Numbered from the stretch's first letter, positions 53,901 to 62,605 are shown. The stretch: 64,000 bases of DNA from Gordonia gummivorans (GCF_022513585.1 NZ_JAKWBF010000013.1:62001-126000); one strand, 5' to 3'. The notes: generated from the letters alone by a model not told the origin. Numbers and translations: made by a program.

Positions 53901-54504
53901 CGAGACCGCAGAGGCCGAGCCTGTTGCCGAAGTGAGCAGCGCGGCGGCGGTCAGCGAGGAGAAGCCCGGCAAGGCCAAGGGATTCGGCATGTCCGCGGGC
54001 AAGAAGCGACCAGGGGGCATCGGCAAGGCGGCACCCAAGCCGGCCGCGGCGGCAGCACCGGAAAGTGCGCCCGCCGAGCCGGAGTCGACCCCAGAGCCGG
54101 AGGTCGCGGAGGCCACGCCCGAGTCCGAGGTGGCCGAAACTGCCGGTGCGGCAACCGCTTTGACCGAGGACAAGCCGGGTAAGGCCAAGGGCTTCGGCAT
54201 GGCCGCGGGCAAGAAGCGTCCGGGCGGTGCAGGATCGGCGGCACCCAAGCCGGCAGCCGCACCCGAACCGACGCCAGAGCCGGAACCGACGCCAGAGCCC
54301 GAGCCGGAACCGGAGCCCGAAGTCGCAGAGGCACCCGAGGCCGAAGCAGCCGAGACGCCCGAGGTAAGCGAGACCCCGTCGTCCAACGGCACGTCGTCGA
54401 ACGGCGCGGGACCCGATGACGGTCGCACCATCGCCGAGGTCGGGGCGTCGAAGGCCAAGGGATTCGGTATCGCCGCGGGCAAGAAGCGTCCGGGGCACAA
54501 GTAG
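50941..54504 (+). CDS. Membrane-bound Fe-S oxidoreductase (Rv0338c-like) with long repetitive tail
   Basis: 1187 residues. N-terminal membrane part (1-260) with five or six helices of NarI/HdrE-like type; two 4Fe-4S motifs (TCTECGRCQSQCPAW at about 299 and SCTTCGACVEQCPVD at about 419); two CCG domains of heterodisulfide-reductase type (VGCAGAYEDR; CAHCFNALGNEYP ... YHDPCYLGRH ... MCCGAGGARMW ... GCPFCRVML). Thus a putative quinone-linked electron carrier, essential in mycobacteria by report. From about 775 to the end is a disordered Ala/Pro/Glu tail with seven basic repeats of the type KAKGFGMxAGKKRPG. GTG 50941 follows AGGAGAAAGG by about 12 bases. Next to an aspC-like gene, as in M. tuberculosis. 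Confidence 0.93.
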   Translation: MTATTIAIGTTAAVISLFCWALFLSGVWRMFRTISQGQRVDSARFWPLLPRLGTMIKEFIAHTRMTKFRTVGWAHWLVMIGFLGGFLLWFEAYGQSINPEFHWPVFGDWFIWHLWDELLGIGTVVGIMTLIVIRQLNHPRVPERISRFSGSRFGAAYFVEIVVLLEGLGMIMVKASKIATYHHSDPYSDFFTMQVAKILPASPTLVSIFAVIKLMSGMVWLAVVGRNINWGVAWHRFSAFPNIYFKREADGGVALGAAKPMMSNGVILDMETADPDVDAFGAGKIEDFSWKGWLDFTTCTECGRCQSQCPAWNTGKPLSPKLLIMSLRDHGYAKAPYLLAGGRKDMGGDEVGLVDADGNVLEDKLNAIPEAARAEAARKLVGESKGALGGGEGIVAEEGAFDPEALGAVIDTETLWSCTTCGACVEQCPVDIEHVDHILDMRRYQVLIESDFPTELAGMFKNLENKGNPWGQNSSARTNWIDEIDIDIPVFGKDVESFEGFEYLFWVGCAGAYEDRAKKTTKAVAELLDVAAVNFLVLGEGETCTGDSARRAGNEFLFQMLAQQNIAMFDEVFSTAPQQRKKIVVTCAHCFNALGNEYPQVGGKYEVVHHTQLLNRLVREKRLVPVAPLGEGVTYHDPCYLGRHNKVYDAPRELMAAAGGQLTEMPRHGERSMCCGAGGARMWMEEQIGKRINIDRVDEALDTLGDQVGKAPTKVATGCPFCRVMLTDGVTARTSGTENEGKVEVVDVAQMLLESVKRGAPEVKLGGRFLGPRPAAPEPEPEPEPEPEKVAAAAAPAAEAGSKPKAKVGLGMKGGKKPGSAAAKAAPAEAPAEAAPAAEKKPAAKGFGMGAKAKKPGAAKTDAGSAAPAPAEAESSEAVESAAEPKPAKAKGFGMGAAKRPGAKKPGAAAPAAGVTAPAESQVSESAADAEPTADTATAAVSEEKPGKAKGFGMSAGKKRPGGIGKAAPAAKPAAESAAAETAPAAAETAEAEPVAEVSSAAAVSEEKPGKAKGFGMSAGKKRPGGIGKAAPKPAAAAAPESAPAEPESTPEPEVAEATPESEVAETAGAATALTEDKPGKAKGFGMAAGKKRPGGAGSAAPKPAAAPEPTPEPEPTPEPEPEPEPEVAEAPEAEAAETPEVSETPSSNGTSSNGAGPDDGRTIAEVGASKAKGFGIAAGKKRPGHK

Positions 54505-54513
54505 AGATCGCAC

Positions 54514-54558
54514 TACGCCGTAGATTTGTGTCACCTGGTGGCACAAATCTACGGCGTA
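54514..54558. terminator. Perfect 17-bp hairpin after the Fe-S oxidoreductase
   Basis: TACGCCGTAGATTTGTG and CACAAATCTACGGCGTA with an 11-nt centre that itself holds CACCTGGTG. No T-run, but location ten bases after the stop suggests a terminator. Confidence 0.7.
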
Positions 54559-54601
54559 ACGTTCGTCGATGAATTTCGTCCTTTGATGCAGTCTTATCTG
54601 C

Positions 54602-55168
54602 ATGGGCAAACTCATCTACGGCTTCACCGTTTCGCTTGACGGGTACATCGCCGATGTGAACGGCAGCATCGACTGGTCCGATCCGAGCGAGGAACTGCAC
54701 CAATACTGGAATGATTTCGAGCGCGAGACCGCACTGTCGTTCTACGGGCGGCGGCTCTACGAGCTGATGTCGGGACACTGGCCGACCGTCCACGAGGACC
54801 CGGACGCAACCCCGATAATGCGGGACTTCGCCCAGGTCTGGTGCGACATGCCCAAGGTCGTGTTCTCGAGCACGCTGGAGTCCGTCGACTGGAACTCACG
54901 CCTGGAACGGGAGAACCCCGTCGACGTGGTGAAGAAGCTCAAGGCCGAGACCGACGGCCAGATGGAAGTCGCCGGTCCGACGCTGGCCGCACCGATCGTG
55001 CAGGCCGGACTCGTCGACGAATTCCGACTCGTGGTCGCGCCCACCGCGGTCGGCGGCGGTCTCCCGTTCTTCCCGACGCTGCCGTCGTGGATCTCCATGC
55101 GACTGCTGGAGACCCGTACCTTCCCGGGCGGCATCGTGCTGCTGCGTTATGAGGCAAAGCACGACTGA
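54602..55168 (+). CDS. Dihydrofolate-reductase/RibD-C family protein
   Basis: 188 residues. YGFTVSLDGYIADVNGSIDW is the RibD C-terminal domain opening; SFYGRRLYELMSGHWP, PKVVFSSTLESVDWNSRL, EVAGPTLAAPIVQAGLVDEF and PTAVGGGLPFFP complete the fold. Stand-alone actinobacterial proteins of this type are poorly characterised NADPH-binding reductases, not the metabolic DHFR. Its own transcription unit, after the hairpin. Confidence 0.9.
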   Translation: MGKLIYGFTVSLDGYIADVNGSIDWSDPSEELHQYWNDFERETALSFYGRRLYELMSGHWPTVHEDPDATPIMRDFAQVWCDMPKVVFSSTLESVDWNSRLERENPVDVVKKLKAETDGQMEVAGPTLAAPIVQAGLVDEFRLVVAPTAVGGGLPFFPTLPSWISMRLLETRTFPGGIVLLRYEAKHD

Positions 55169-55216
55169 CCGGAGGGACCGAAAAATCGGTTTGCCTGCGG
55201 CTGCGACAATGTACTG

Positions 55217-56470
55217 GTGAGTAGGCCACATGTATCGCACCTGAATCAGAACCTGAAGCCACTGGAGCAGTCACTGAAGCTGCAGAACGTGTGCTACGAG
55301 ATCAGGGGACCCGTGCACGCGCACGCGGCGCGACTGGAGGCCGAGGGGCATCGCATCCTCAAGCTCAACATCGGCAATCCGGCACTGTTCGGTTTCGAGG
55401 CGCCCGACGTGATCATGCGTGACATGATCCACGCGCTGCCCTATTCGCAGGGCTATTCGGAGTCGGCGGGCGTGCTCTCGGCCCGCCGCGCCGTCGTCAC
55501 GCGCTACGAGCTCATCCCCGACTTCCCGTACTTCGACGTCGACGACGTCATCCTCGGCAACGGGGTGTCGGAGCTCATCACGATGACCATGCAGGCGCTG
55601 CTCAACGACGGCGACGAGGTGCTCATCCCGGCCCCCGACTATCCGCTGTGGACCGCCATGACCACCCTGTCGGGCGGGCGTCCGGTCTACTACAAGTGCG
55701 ACGAGGACAACGGCTGGAACCCCGACATCGCAGATATCGCGTCGAAGATCACCGATCGCACCAAGGCGATCGTCATCATCAACCCCAACAACCCCACGGG
55801 CGCGGTGTACTCGCGGGAGGTGCTCGAGCAACTCGTCGACCTGGCACGAGAGCACTCGCTACTGATCCTCGCCGACGAGATCTACGACAAGATCCTCTAC
55901 GACGACGCCGAGCACGTGAGCATCGCGTCGCTGGCCCCGGATCTGTTGTGCCTCACCTTCAACGGCCTGTCGAAGGCCTACCGGGTGTGCGGGTACCGCG
56001 CCGGCTGGGTCGTCATCACCGGCCCCAAGGACCACGCGACCGGCTTCATCGAGGGTCTCGGCATCCTGGCGTCGACGCGATTGTGTTCCAACGTGCCCGG
56101 CCAGCACGCCATCCAGGTGGCGCTCGGCGGGTACCAGAGCATCGAGGCGCTGGTCGCGCCCGGCGGTCGCCTGTTCGAGCAGCGCAATGTCACCTGGGAG
56201 AAGCTCAACGAGATCCCCGGCGTGAGCTGCGTGAAGCCGATGGGCGCGCTGTACGCGTTCCCGCGCCTCGACCCCGAGGTCCACGAGATCCACAACGACG
56301 AACTGTTCGTCCAGGACCTGCTGCTGCAGGAGAAGATCCTCGTCGTGCAGGGCACCGGCTTCAACCTCGACGACCACAACCACTTCCGCATCGTAACCCT
56401 CCCCTGGTCACGCGACCTGGGCGAGGCCATCGAGCGCATCGGCAACTTCCTGTCGTCGTACCGCCAATAG
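55217..56470 (+). CDS. PLP-dependent aminotransferase (Rv0337c/AlaA-like)
   Basis: 417 residues, fold-type I class I aminotransferase. KLNIGNPALFGFEAPDVIMR, the PLP-contact INPNNPTGAVYS, DEIYDKILYDDAEH, Schiff-base Lys in FNGLSKAYRVCGYRAGW, and the substrate Arg near FRIVTLPW. Called aspartate or alanine aminotransferase in relatives; glutamate-pyruvate activity is most likely. GTG start. Its neighbour 0.7 kb upstream is the Rv0338c-like gene, as in mycobacteria although there the two are adjacent. Confidence 0.93.
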   Translation: MSRPHVSHLNQNLKPLEQSLKLQNVCYEIRGPVHAHAARLEAEGHRILKLNIGNPALFGFEAPDVIMRDMIHALPYSQGYSESAGVLSARRAVVTRYELIPDFPYFDVDDVILGNGVSELITMTMQALLNDGDEVLIPAPDYPLWTAMTTLSGGRPVYYKCDEDNGWNPDIADIASKITDRTKAIVIINPNNPTGAVYSREVLEQLVDLAREHSLLILADEIYDKILYDDAEHVSIASLAPDLLCLTFNGLSKAYRVCGYRAGWVVITGPKDHATGFIEGLGILASTRLCSNVPGQHAIQVALGGYQSIEALVAPGGRLFEQRNVTWEKLNEIPGVSCVKPMGALYAFPRLDPEVHEIHNDELFVQDLLLQEKILVVQGTGFNLDDHNHFRIVTLPWSRDLGEAIERIGNFLSSYRQ

Positions 56471-56535
56471 CTCTGGAGTATTCCTGTAACCGTTGGTAAC
56501 GTCTATCCCCATCCGATGACTCGAAGGGGAGATTC

Positions 56536-58302
56536 ATGGTCGACTGGCGCAAGCGAGTTGTCACCAACGGCGGGGTGAACCTGGCCGTTTTCGAGTTGGG
56601 CACGCTCGAACCAGGGCGCCCGACGGTGGTCCTGGTGCACGGTTGGCCCGACAGCCACCACCTCTGGACGCACGTAGCGCCGCAGCTGGCCGAGGACTTC
56701 CACGTCGTCGCCTACGATTGCCGCGGATTCGGCGAGAGCGATCGCCCGACCGGCGACGCACCCTATCGCCTCAGCGAGATGGCCGACGACCTGTTCGCGG
56801 TCGCCGACGCGGTGAGCCCGGACGCGTCGGTACACGTGCTCGCGCACGACTGGGGTTCGGTGATCTCCTGGGAGGCCGTCACCCGGCCCGGAGCCGAGCG
56901 CCGGATCGCATCGTTCGTATCGGTGTCCGGTCCCAACCTCGACTACCTCGGGGCATGGGCACGCAAGAACCTGAGTCGGCCGACACCCCGCAACCTGGCC
57001 AAAGCGCTGGCACAGAGCGGCTCGTCGGCCTACACGGCGATCTTCCAGTTGCCGGTGGTTCCGAAGGTGTTCTTCCAGCTGACCGGTTCACCGCGCCTGT
57101 GGGGCGAGTTCCTCCATCGGGTCGACGGCACGCCCCGCGAGAACGCCACCTTCGCGCCGACCCTGCGCGAGGACATGATCTCGGGACTTCGTCTGTACCG
57201 AGCCAACATTCGGCCCAAGTTGCGCAATCCCGAACCTCGCCCCACCGCGGTGCCCGTCCTCGAGGTCATCAACGACCGCGATATCGCCCTGCGGCCGAGC
57301 ATCTTCGACGACACCCACCTCTACACCGAACGCATCTGGCGCCGACGCACACCGACAGGACACTGGTTGCCGCTCACCCGGCCCGATTACCTGGCGAGGA
57401 CCGCACGCGAGTTCATCGCCGCTCAGTCCGGCGACACCACGGTGGCCGGTCTCGTCGATCGCACCCGAGTGTTCGGTGCGCCGAAGCCGTTGTCCGGCAA
57501 GCTCGCAGTGATCACCGGCGCGGGCAGCGGCATCGGTCGCGAGACCGCGTACGCGCTCGCCGAGGAGGGCTGTGAGCTGGTTCTCGCCGACCTCGACCTC
57601 CCGTCCGCGGAAGAAACCGCACGCGAGTCCAAGACGTACGGCGCACAGGCGACGCCCTTCGAGCTCGACGTCTCCGACACCGCGGCCTTCGTGGCCTTCG
57701 CCGAGCAGGTCCGCGCCGAGCACGGCGTCCCCGACATCGTGGTCAACAATGCCGGAATCGCGCTTGCCGGTTCGGTTCTCGATGCCACCGACGAACAGAT
57801 CGACCGGCTGCTCGCGGTCGACCTGCGCGGCGTCATCACCGGCAGCCGGGAGTTCGGACGTCAGATGGTGGCGCGCGGCGTCGGCGGGCAGATCGTCAAC
57901 GTCGCGTCGGCCGCGGCCTTCACCCCGTCCCGCGACCTCGGTATCTACTCGGCAGCAAAGGCCGGCGTCCTGCTGTTCTCCGAGTCGCTACGCGGCGAGT
58001 TGGCCGAGCATCGCATCGGCGTGAGCGCGATCTGTCCCGGCATCGTCGACACGAACATCGTGTCGAAGACACCGATCGCCGGTGTCGACGCCGAAACCGA
58101 AGTCGAACAACGGAATCGACTCGACGCGTTCTATCAGCGACGCGGCTTCACCCCCGACCGCGTCGCCCGCGACATCGTCAAGGCGATCATCGGCAACAAG
58201 GCCGTGGTCCCGGTGACCCCCGAGGCCAAGATCGGCTATCGCGTCTACCGATTCGCGCCGTGGCTGTCACGGTTCGGCGCACGCCAGAAGGTCGCACGGT
58301 AG
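56536..58302 (+). CDS. ephD: EphD-like alpha/beta hydrolase-SDR fusion
   Basis: 588 residues (M. tuberculosis EphD 592). Domain 1 (1-300), epoxide-hydrolase-like: VLVHGWPDSHHLW oxyanion motif, nucleophile Asp in VLAHDWGSVISWE, GHWLPLTRPDYL with the catalytic His. Domain 2 (313-580), SDR: LAVITGAGSGIGRETAYALA, VNNAGIALAG, VASAAAF and YSAAKAGV. EphD has been tied to mycolic-acid modification in mycobacteria, so a lipid substrate is likely. Nine bases before the metal-dependent hydrolase gene, forming an operon with it and the ferredoxin oxidoreductase. Confidence 0.93.
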   Translation: MVDWRKRVVTNGGVNLAVFELGTLEPGRPTVVLVHGWPDSHHLWTHVAPQLAEDFHVVAYDCRGFGESDRPTGDAPYRLSEMADDLFAVADAVSPDASVHVLAHDWGSVISWEAVTRPGAERRIASFVSVSGPNLDYLGAWARKNLSRPTPRNLAKALAQSGSSAYTAIFQLPVVPKVFFQLTGSPRLWGEFLHRVDGTPRENATFAPTLREDMISGLRLYRANIRPKLRNPEPRPTAVPVLEVINDRDIALRPSIFDDTHLYTERIWRRRTPTGHWLPLTRPDYLARTAREFIAAQSGDTTVAGLVDRTRVFGAPKPLSGKLAVITGAGSGIGRETAYALAEEGCELVLADLDLPSAEETARESKTYGAQATPFELDVSDTAAFVAFAEQVRAEHGVPDIVVNNAGIALAGSVLDATDEQIDRLLAVDLRGVITGSREFGRQMVARGVGGQIVNVASAAAFTPSRDLGIYSAAKAGVLLFSESLRGELAEHRIGVSAICPGIVDTNIVSKTPIAGVDAETEVEQRNRLDAFYQRRGFTPDRVARDIVKAIIGNKAVVPVTPEAKIGYRVYRFAPWLSRFGARQKVAR

Positions 58303-58310
58303 GAGGACTC

Positions 58311-59207
58311 ATGACCGCACACGCGTACGACTCCGATCACGACTGGGATCCCGGACCGGTCGAACTGCACGCCCGCAACGTGACCTTCGACTGGTCGAAT
58401 ACGCCGCTGCACTGGATTCCCGGTCACCCGGTGGCGTCGAACTTCGTCAGCGTGCTCAATCTCCTTCTGCCCGAAGGTGAGCGCTGGTTCGTCCAGACCT
58501 ACAACGAGGCGCTGCCGCTCGTCACCGACGACGAGTTGGCCGCCACCATGCGCGGCTTCATCGGCCAGGAGGCGATGCACGCCGAGGCACACGACCACGT
58601 GCTCTGGGAGTTCCTCGACCACCACGGTATCGACCCGCGTCCGTACGCCCGCCAGGCCGAGTGGATCTTCCGAAAGGTCCTCGCCCCCATGGACAAGGGC
58701 AGCGCATCGGCGCGCCAGAAGCACCTCGTCGAACGACTCTGGTTGATCGCGGCTCTCGAGCACTACACGGCACTTCTCGGTGATTTCGCCCTCAACAACA
58801 CGTGGGTGGAGCACGACGCCGACCCGACCATGACGGACTTGTTCACCTGGCACGGCGCCGAAGAGGTGGAGCATCGCGCCGTGGCCCACGATGTCGCGGT
58901 GTATTTCGGCGACAGTTACCTGCGTCGGGGTCGGGCGATGCTCTTGGCGCTGCCCGTACTTCTGTTTCTCGTCCATCGAGGCTTCCGGTACATCACCAAG
59001 CAGGACAAGACGCTGCACTACAACATGTTCGCGCGCAAGTATCAGTATTTCCGCGGCGTACGTGCTGGGGTGCTACCCCAGATGTGGAAGATCATCTTGT
59101 CGACTTTCAGCTATTTCCGACCTGGTTTCCATCCCGACGAGATCGGCTCCACCGCACAGGCCGTCGCCTACCTGGCATCGTCGCCGGCTGCTCGCAACGC
59201 ACAGTGA
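58311..59207 (+). CDS. Predicted metal-dependent hydrolase (PF10118 type)
   Basis: 298 residues, mostly helical. Ferritin-like metal-binding motifs: FIGQEAMHAEAHDHV (E..H..H), ALEHYTALLGDFAL and WHGAEEVEHRAVAHDV (E..EH..H), suggesting a di-iron site although annotated as hydrolase. AGGAGG precedes ATG 58311. Middle gene of ephD-hydrolase-oxidoreductase; the next gene supplies a 2Fe-2S electron source, so a di-iron oxidase or desaturase-like activity on lipid is a reasonable guess. Confidence 0.85.
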   Translation: MTAHAYDSDHDWDPGPVELHARNVTFDWSNTPLHWIPGHPVASNFVSVLNLLLPEGERWFVQTYNEALPLVTDDELAATMRGFIGQEAMHAEAHDHVLWEFLDHHGIDPRPYARQAEWIFRKVLAPMDKGSASARQKHLVERLWLIAALEHYTALLGDFALNNTWVEHDADPTMTDLFTWHGAEEVEHRAVAHDVAVYFGDSYLRRGRAMLLALPVLLFLVHRGFRYITKQDKTLHYNMFARKYQYFRGVRAGVLPQMWKIILSTFSYFRPGFHPDEIGSTAQAVAYLASSPAARNAQ

Positions 59208-59220
59208 ACCCCAACGCCCG

Positions 59221-60396
59221 ATGAACCAGCGCGCCCACCCACATACGACGACACTCACGTCGCCGCCCCCGCATCTGCACGGGCGGTGGCGTCACGACCC
59301 CCTGCTCACGCTCGGCACGGTGATCGCCAAGGCGTGGTGGCCCTTCTGGCGGCCGATGTCACCGCTGCGTCACACCGCCGAGAACGACGGTGTGACGACA
59401 GTGAAAGTCGTTCGGCGCGAGGTGGTTGCCGAGGACGAGAACGTCGTCGCCCTCACCTTCGCGGCTCCCGACGGCGGCATGCTGCACCGCTGGCATGCGG
59501 GCGCCCACCTCGACCTCCTACTTCTGTCCGGGCGGATGCGTGAGTACTCACTGTGCGGCGACCCCGCCGACCGCTACACCTACCGGATCGCGGTGCGCCG
59601 CATCCCCGACGGCGGTGGCGGGTCGATCGAGGTGCATGACACTCTGAAGATCGGTGACCTCATCTCGATCAAGGGACCGCGCAACGCCTTTCCGCTGGCG
59701 GTCCCCGGCCACGGATCGCCCGCACGCTCGGTCCGATTCATCGCCGCCGGGATCGGCATCACCCCGATCCTGCCGATGCTCGCGGCTGCCGAACGCTTTG
59801 GGCTCGACTGGTCGATGATCTACACCGGCCGAACCGCGGACTCGATCCCGTTCCGCGACGAGGTGGCCCGGTTCGGCGACAAGATCACCATCCGCACCGA
59901 CGACGCCGCCGCCGGGAGCGGAGCGAGCGGGGCGCATGTCCCAGTCGGTCTACCGACGATGGACGAACTACTCGGTCCGGTCGACCCGGAAACAGGCCGT
60001 GCCCCAGGCGGTCTGGCGGTCTACTGTTGCGGACCCGTTCCGATGCTCGAGCGCCTGCGGACGCACCTCGCCGACCGCGCCGACATCGAACTTCACTACG
60101 AGCGGTTCTCCCCGCCTCCCGTCGAGGACGGTGAACCGTTCACCGTCACGCTTGCCTCCACCGGACAGCAGATCGACGTGGCCGCAGACGAATCCGCGCT
60201 GGCCGCGATTCGCCGGGTCCTGCCGTCGGTGCCCTATTCGTGCCAGCAGGGATTCTGCGGCACGTGCAAGGTCGCGACATTGTCGGGCGAGATCGATCAC
60301 CGCGACAACATCCTGACCGAGCCCGAGCGCGCGGCCGGAACCATGCTCACGTGCGTATCACGAAGTCGCGGTGACAACCTCACGCTCGACCTCTGA
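59221..60396 (+). CDS. Ferredoxin-type oxidoreductase (PDR/VanB family)
   Basis: 391 residues: flavin domain (70-170, MREYSLCGDPADRYTYRIAV with RxYS-like REYSL), NAD-binding domain (180-300, FIAAGIGITPILPML; YCCGPVPMLERL) and C-terminal plant-type 2Fe-2S ferredoxin (305-391, PYSCQQGFCGTCKVATLSGE ... MLTC, four Cys). Delivers electrons from NAD(P)H to an oxygenase; the adjacent ferritin-like protein may be its partner. Its 3' end overlaps the convergent MFS gene by 39 bp. Confidence 0.92.
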   Translation: MNQRAHPHTTTLTSPPPHLHGRWRHDPLLTLGTVIAKAWWPFWRPMSPLRHTAENDGVTTVKVVRREVVAEDENVVALTFAAPDGGMLHRWHAGAHLDLLLLSGRMREYSLCGDPADRYTYRIAVRRIPDGGGGSIEVHDTLKIGDLISIKGPRNAFPLAVPGHGSPARSVRFIAAGIGITPILPMLAAAERFGLDWSMIYTGRTADSIPFRDEVARFGDKITIRTDDAAAGSGASGAHVPVGLPTMDELLGPVDPETGRAPGGLAVYCCGPVPMLERLRTHLADRADIELHYERFSPPPVEDGEPFTVTLASTGQQIDVAADESALAAIRRVLPSVPYSCQQGFCGTCKVATLSGEIDHRDNILTEPERAAGTMLTCVSRSRGDNLTLDL

Positions 60397-61908
60397 TCCC
60401 TCCGGGGCGGTATGCCCGCGGAGCAGATACAGTGCCGCAAGCCCGGCGAAGGCGGTGATCGCGACGGCCGCCCACACGGCGTTGTGGAGACCGTCCATGA
60501 ACACGTCCTGTATGGCGGCTCGCACGGTGTCGGCCACGGCACTCGGCGCCTGATCGGCGACCGCGCCGCCGGCCATCACCGACTGTTCGGCGATCTCGCG
60601 CGCCTCGCGGGGTACTCCGATGTCCGACAATCGATTTCCGACGCCGGCGACGTACGCGGACGTGAGGATCGACCCGAGGACGGCCACACCGAGGGTGCCG
60701 CCGATCTCCCGGGTGGTGTCGTTGACCGCGCTGCCCGCACCGGCCTGCTCGGGCCGCAGCGAATCCATGATGAGCTGGGTGCACGGTCCGGAGATGAACG
60801 CGAGACCGGCCGCCATCAGCGACATCGACCAGATGATGAGCTCCCAGTAGCCCGACATCCGCGACGACACCTCGACCAAGGCAAATCCACCCGACATCAG
60901 GAATGCGCCGGTGACCGCGACCGGCCGCGCACCGAATCGGTGCGACAACGCCATCGCCACCGGCGAGAGCGCCGCCATGACGACCGCGAACGGCAGTGTG
61001 CGAAGGCCTGCTTCAAAGGGACCGTAGCCCTTGACCGCCTGAAAGAACTGCGTGATGAGGAAGATGAAACCGAACAGCGCGAAGAACGCGACGCTGATCA
61101 TGCCCGCCGCGGTCGCGAAGCGGCGATTGGTGAAGAGCCGGACGTCGAGGATGGGGTGATCGATCCTCGCCTCGCGCCAGCCGAACAGAGCCAGAAGACC
61201 CAGTGCGACAACAAGTCCCCCGAGGGTCCGCGGATCCGACCAGCCGAAGTGCGGTCCTTCGATCACCGAGTAGGTGAGCAGCCCGAGGCCCGCGATCGAC
61301 AGCGCCAGTCCGAGCAGGTCGAACGGTGCGACCACCTCCGGCCGGGTACCGGGCACCACCGCGAGGATCGCCACCAGCGCGACCGCCCCCAGCGGGACGT
61401 TCACCCAGAACACCGATGTCCAGGAGAAGTGTTCGAGAAGCCAGCCGCCCAGGACCGGTCCGATGGCCACTGCCACGCCCGACGTCGCCGCCCAGATACC
61501 CACGGCCGCAGCACGTTCGGAAGCCTCGGTGAAGATCGTGGTGATGATGGCCAGCGTCGCCGGAAACACCAGTGCAGCAAAGACTCCGAGGCCACCGCGG
61601 GTGGCGATGAGTTGCGCGAGATCCTGCGTCGACGCCGCGGCAACCGAGACTGCCATGAATCCGACGACGCCGGTGATCAGCATGCGCCGGTGACCGAACC
61701 GGTCGCCGAGGTAGCCGCCGGTCAGCAGCAGCCCGGCGAAGACGAGCGTGTACGCGTCGACGATCCACTGCAGCCCGGAGATCCCGGCATCGAGATCGCG
61801 GGCCATGGTCGGCAGCGCGACATTGACGATCGTGTTGTCGACCATGACCAGAAGCTCGGCGAAGCAGAGCGCCCCCAGCGCCCACCAACGATTGTTCAGC
61901 GTCTTCAT
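60358..61908 (-). CDS. MFS drug transporter, DHA2 (EmrB/QacA) type
   Basis: 516 residues, 14 helices: CFAELLVMVDNTIVNVALPT in helix 1, QWIVDAYTLVFAGLLLTGG, GDRFGHRRMLITG (motif A) and GPVLGGWLLEHFSWTSVFWV (motif C). Divergent from a TetR regulator with palindromes between them; regulator-pump pairs of this layout usually confer inducible resistance. Confidence 0.93.
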   Translation of the reverse strand: MKTLNNRWWALGALCFAELLVMVDNTIVNVALPTMARDLDAGISGLQWIVDAYTLVFAGLLLTGGYLGDRFGHRRMLITGVVGFMAVSVAAASTQDLAQLIATRGGLGVFAALVFPATLAIITTIFTEASERAAAVGIWAATSGVAVAIGPVLGGWLLEHFSWTSVFWVNVPLGAVALVAILAVVPGTRPEVVAPFDLLGLALSIAGLGLLTYSVIEGPHFGWSDPRTLGGLVVALGLLALFGWREARIDHPILDVRLFTNRRFATAAGMISVAFFALFGFIFLITQFFQAVKGYGPFEAGLRTLPFAVVMAALSPVAMALSHRFGARPVAVTGAFLMSGGFALVEVSSRMSGYWELIIWSMSLMAAGLAFISGPCTQLIMDSLRPEQAGAGSAVNDTTREIGGTLGVAVLGSILTSAYVAGVGNRLSDIGVPREAREIAEQSVMAGGAVADQAPSAVADTVRAAIQDVFMDGLHNAVWAAVAITAFAGLAALYLLRGHTAPEGSEVEREVVTATS

Positions 61909-61955
61909 GACGTGCCCTTCGGAGTTTGTGGAACATCGATCTATTGTTGTAGTAC

Positions 61956-61984
61956 GTTGTTCTATTCAAGAAGAACACTGTTCT
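61956..61984. promoter_or_regulatory. Probable TetR operator between pump and regulator
   Basis: TGTTCT (61958-61963) and AGAACA (61972-61977) are inverted; AGAAC-ACT-GTTCT (61972-61984) makes a second, overlapping palindrome. AT-rich compared with its surroundings and centred in the 90-bp divergent promoter. Confidence 0.65.
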
Positions 61985-61998
61985 AGTAGGTTGTCAAT

Positions 61999-62577
61999 AT
62001 GTCCTCGGCAAAATCACGCACTCGAACCTCCGGCCCCGACATCCGCGTCGGTCTCATCGCGGCCGGGCGAAAGATCCTGGAGCGCGACGGCGTGGCCGGG
62101 CTGACAGTGCGTGCCGTCGCCGCCGAGGCGGGCGTCGCGCCGATGGGCGTCTACAACCACTTCGACGGCAAGGAAGGCCTGATCGACGCGGTGGTCACCG
62201 ACGGGTTCGCGGAGTTCGCGTCGGCCATCGCCGCCACCGACGACGACCCGGCACTCCGGTTGAGCAACAGCGGCCGGGCCTATCGCACGTTCGCGCTGGC
62301 CAACCCGGTGTTGTACTCGTTGATGTTCTCCAGCGAGTGCGAAGCCGACCTCGAGGTGGCCGCCCGCGGCTTCCTGGCGCTGGCCGACATCATCCGCTAC
62401 GGACAGGTCGCGGGACGCATCATCTCAGGTGACGCCAACGAATTCGCGCTGCAGGCGTGGTCGTGCGTGCACGGTGCCGTCGCGTTGGAACTCGCCGGAT
62501 CCGCTCCCCCGTTCGTCGACACCGCTGCCAACTTCGAACACATCCTCGAGCTGATCGCACGCGGTCTCGCACCGTGA
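61999..62577 (+). CDS. TetR-family regulator of the adjacent MFS pump
   Basis: 192 residues. HTH GLIAAGRKILERDGVAGLTV, RAVAAEAGVAPMGVYNHFDG KEGLIDAV. C-terminal TetR_C_33-type domain (YSLMFSSECEADLEVAARGF, AWSCVHGAVALELAGSAPPF). Expected to repress the divergent MFS gene and itself through the palindromes before it. Confidence 0.92.
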   Translation: MSSAKSRTRTSGPDIRVGLIAAGRKILERDGVAGLTVRAVAAEAGVAPMGVYNHFDGKEGLIDAVVTDGFAEFASAIAATDDDPALRLSNSGRAYRTFALANPVLYSLMFSSECEADLEVAARGFLALADIIRYGQVAGRIISGDANEFALQAWSCVHGAVALELAGSAPPFVDTAANFEHILELIARGLAP

Positions 62578-62605
62578 GGACAACGCCATCTGGGACAATG
62601 ACCGC

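Noticed and set aside
50845..54615. 1256-codon minus-strand frame opposite the Fe-S oxidoreductase
   Set aside because: Repetitive Leu/Gly/Arg translation that mirrors the Ala/Pro/Lys tail; the plus strand has the Cys clusters.
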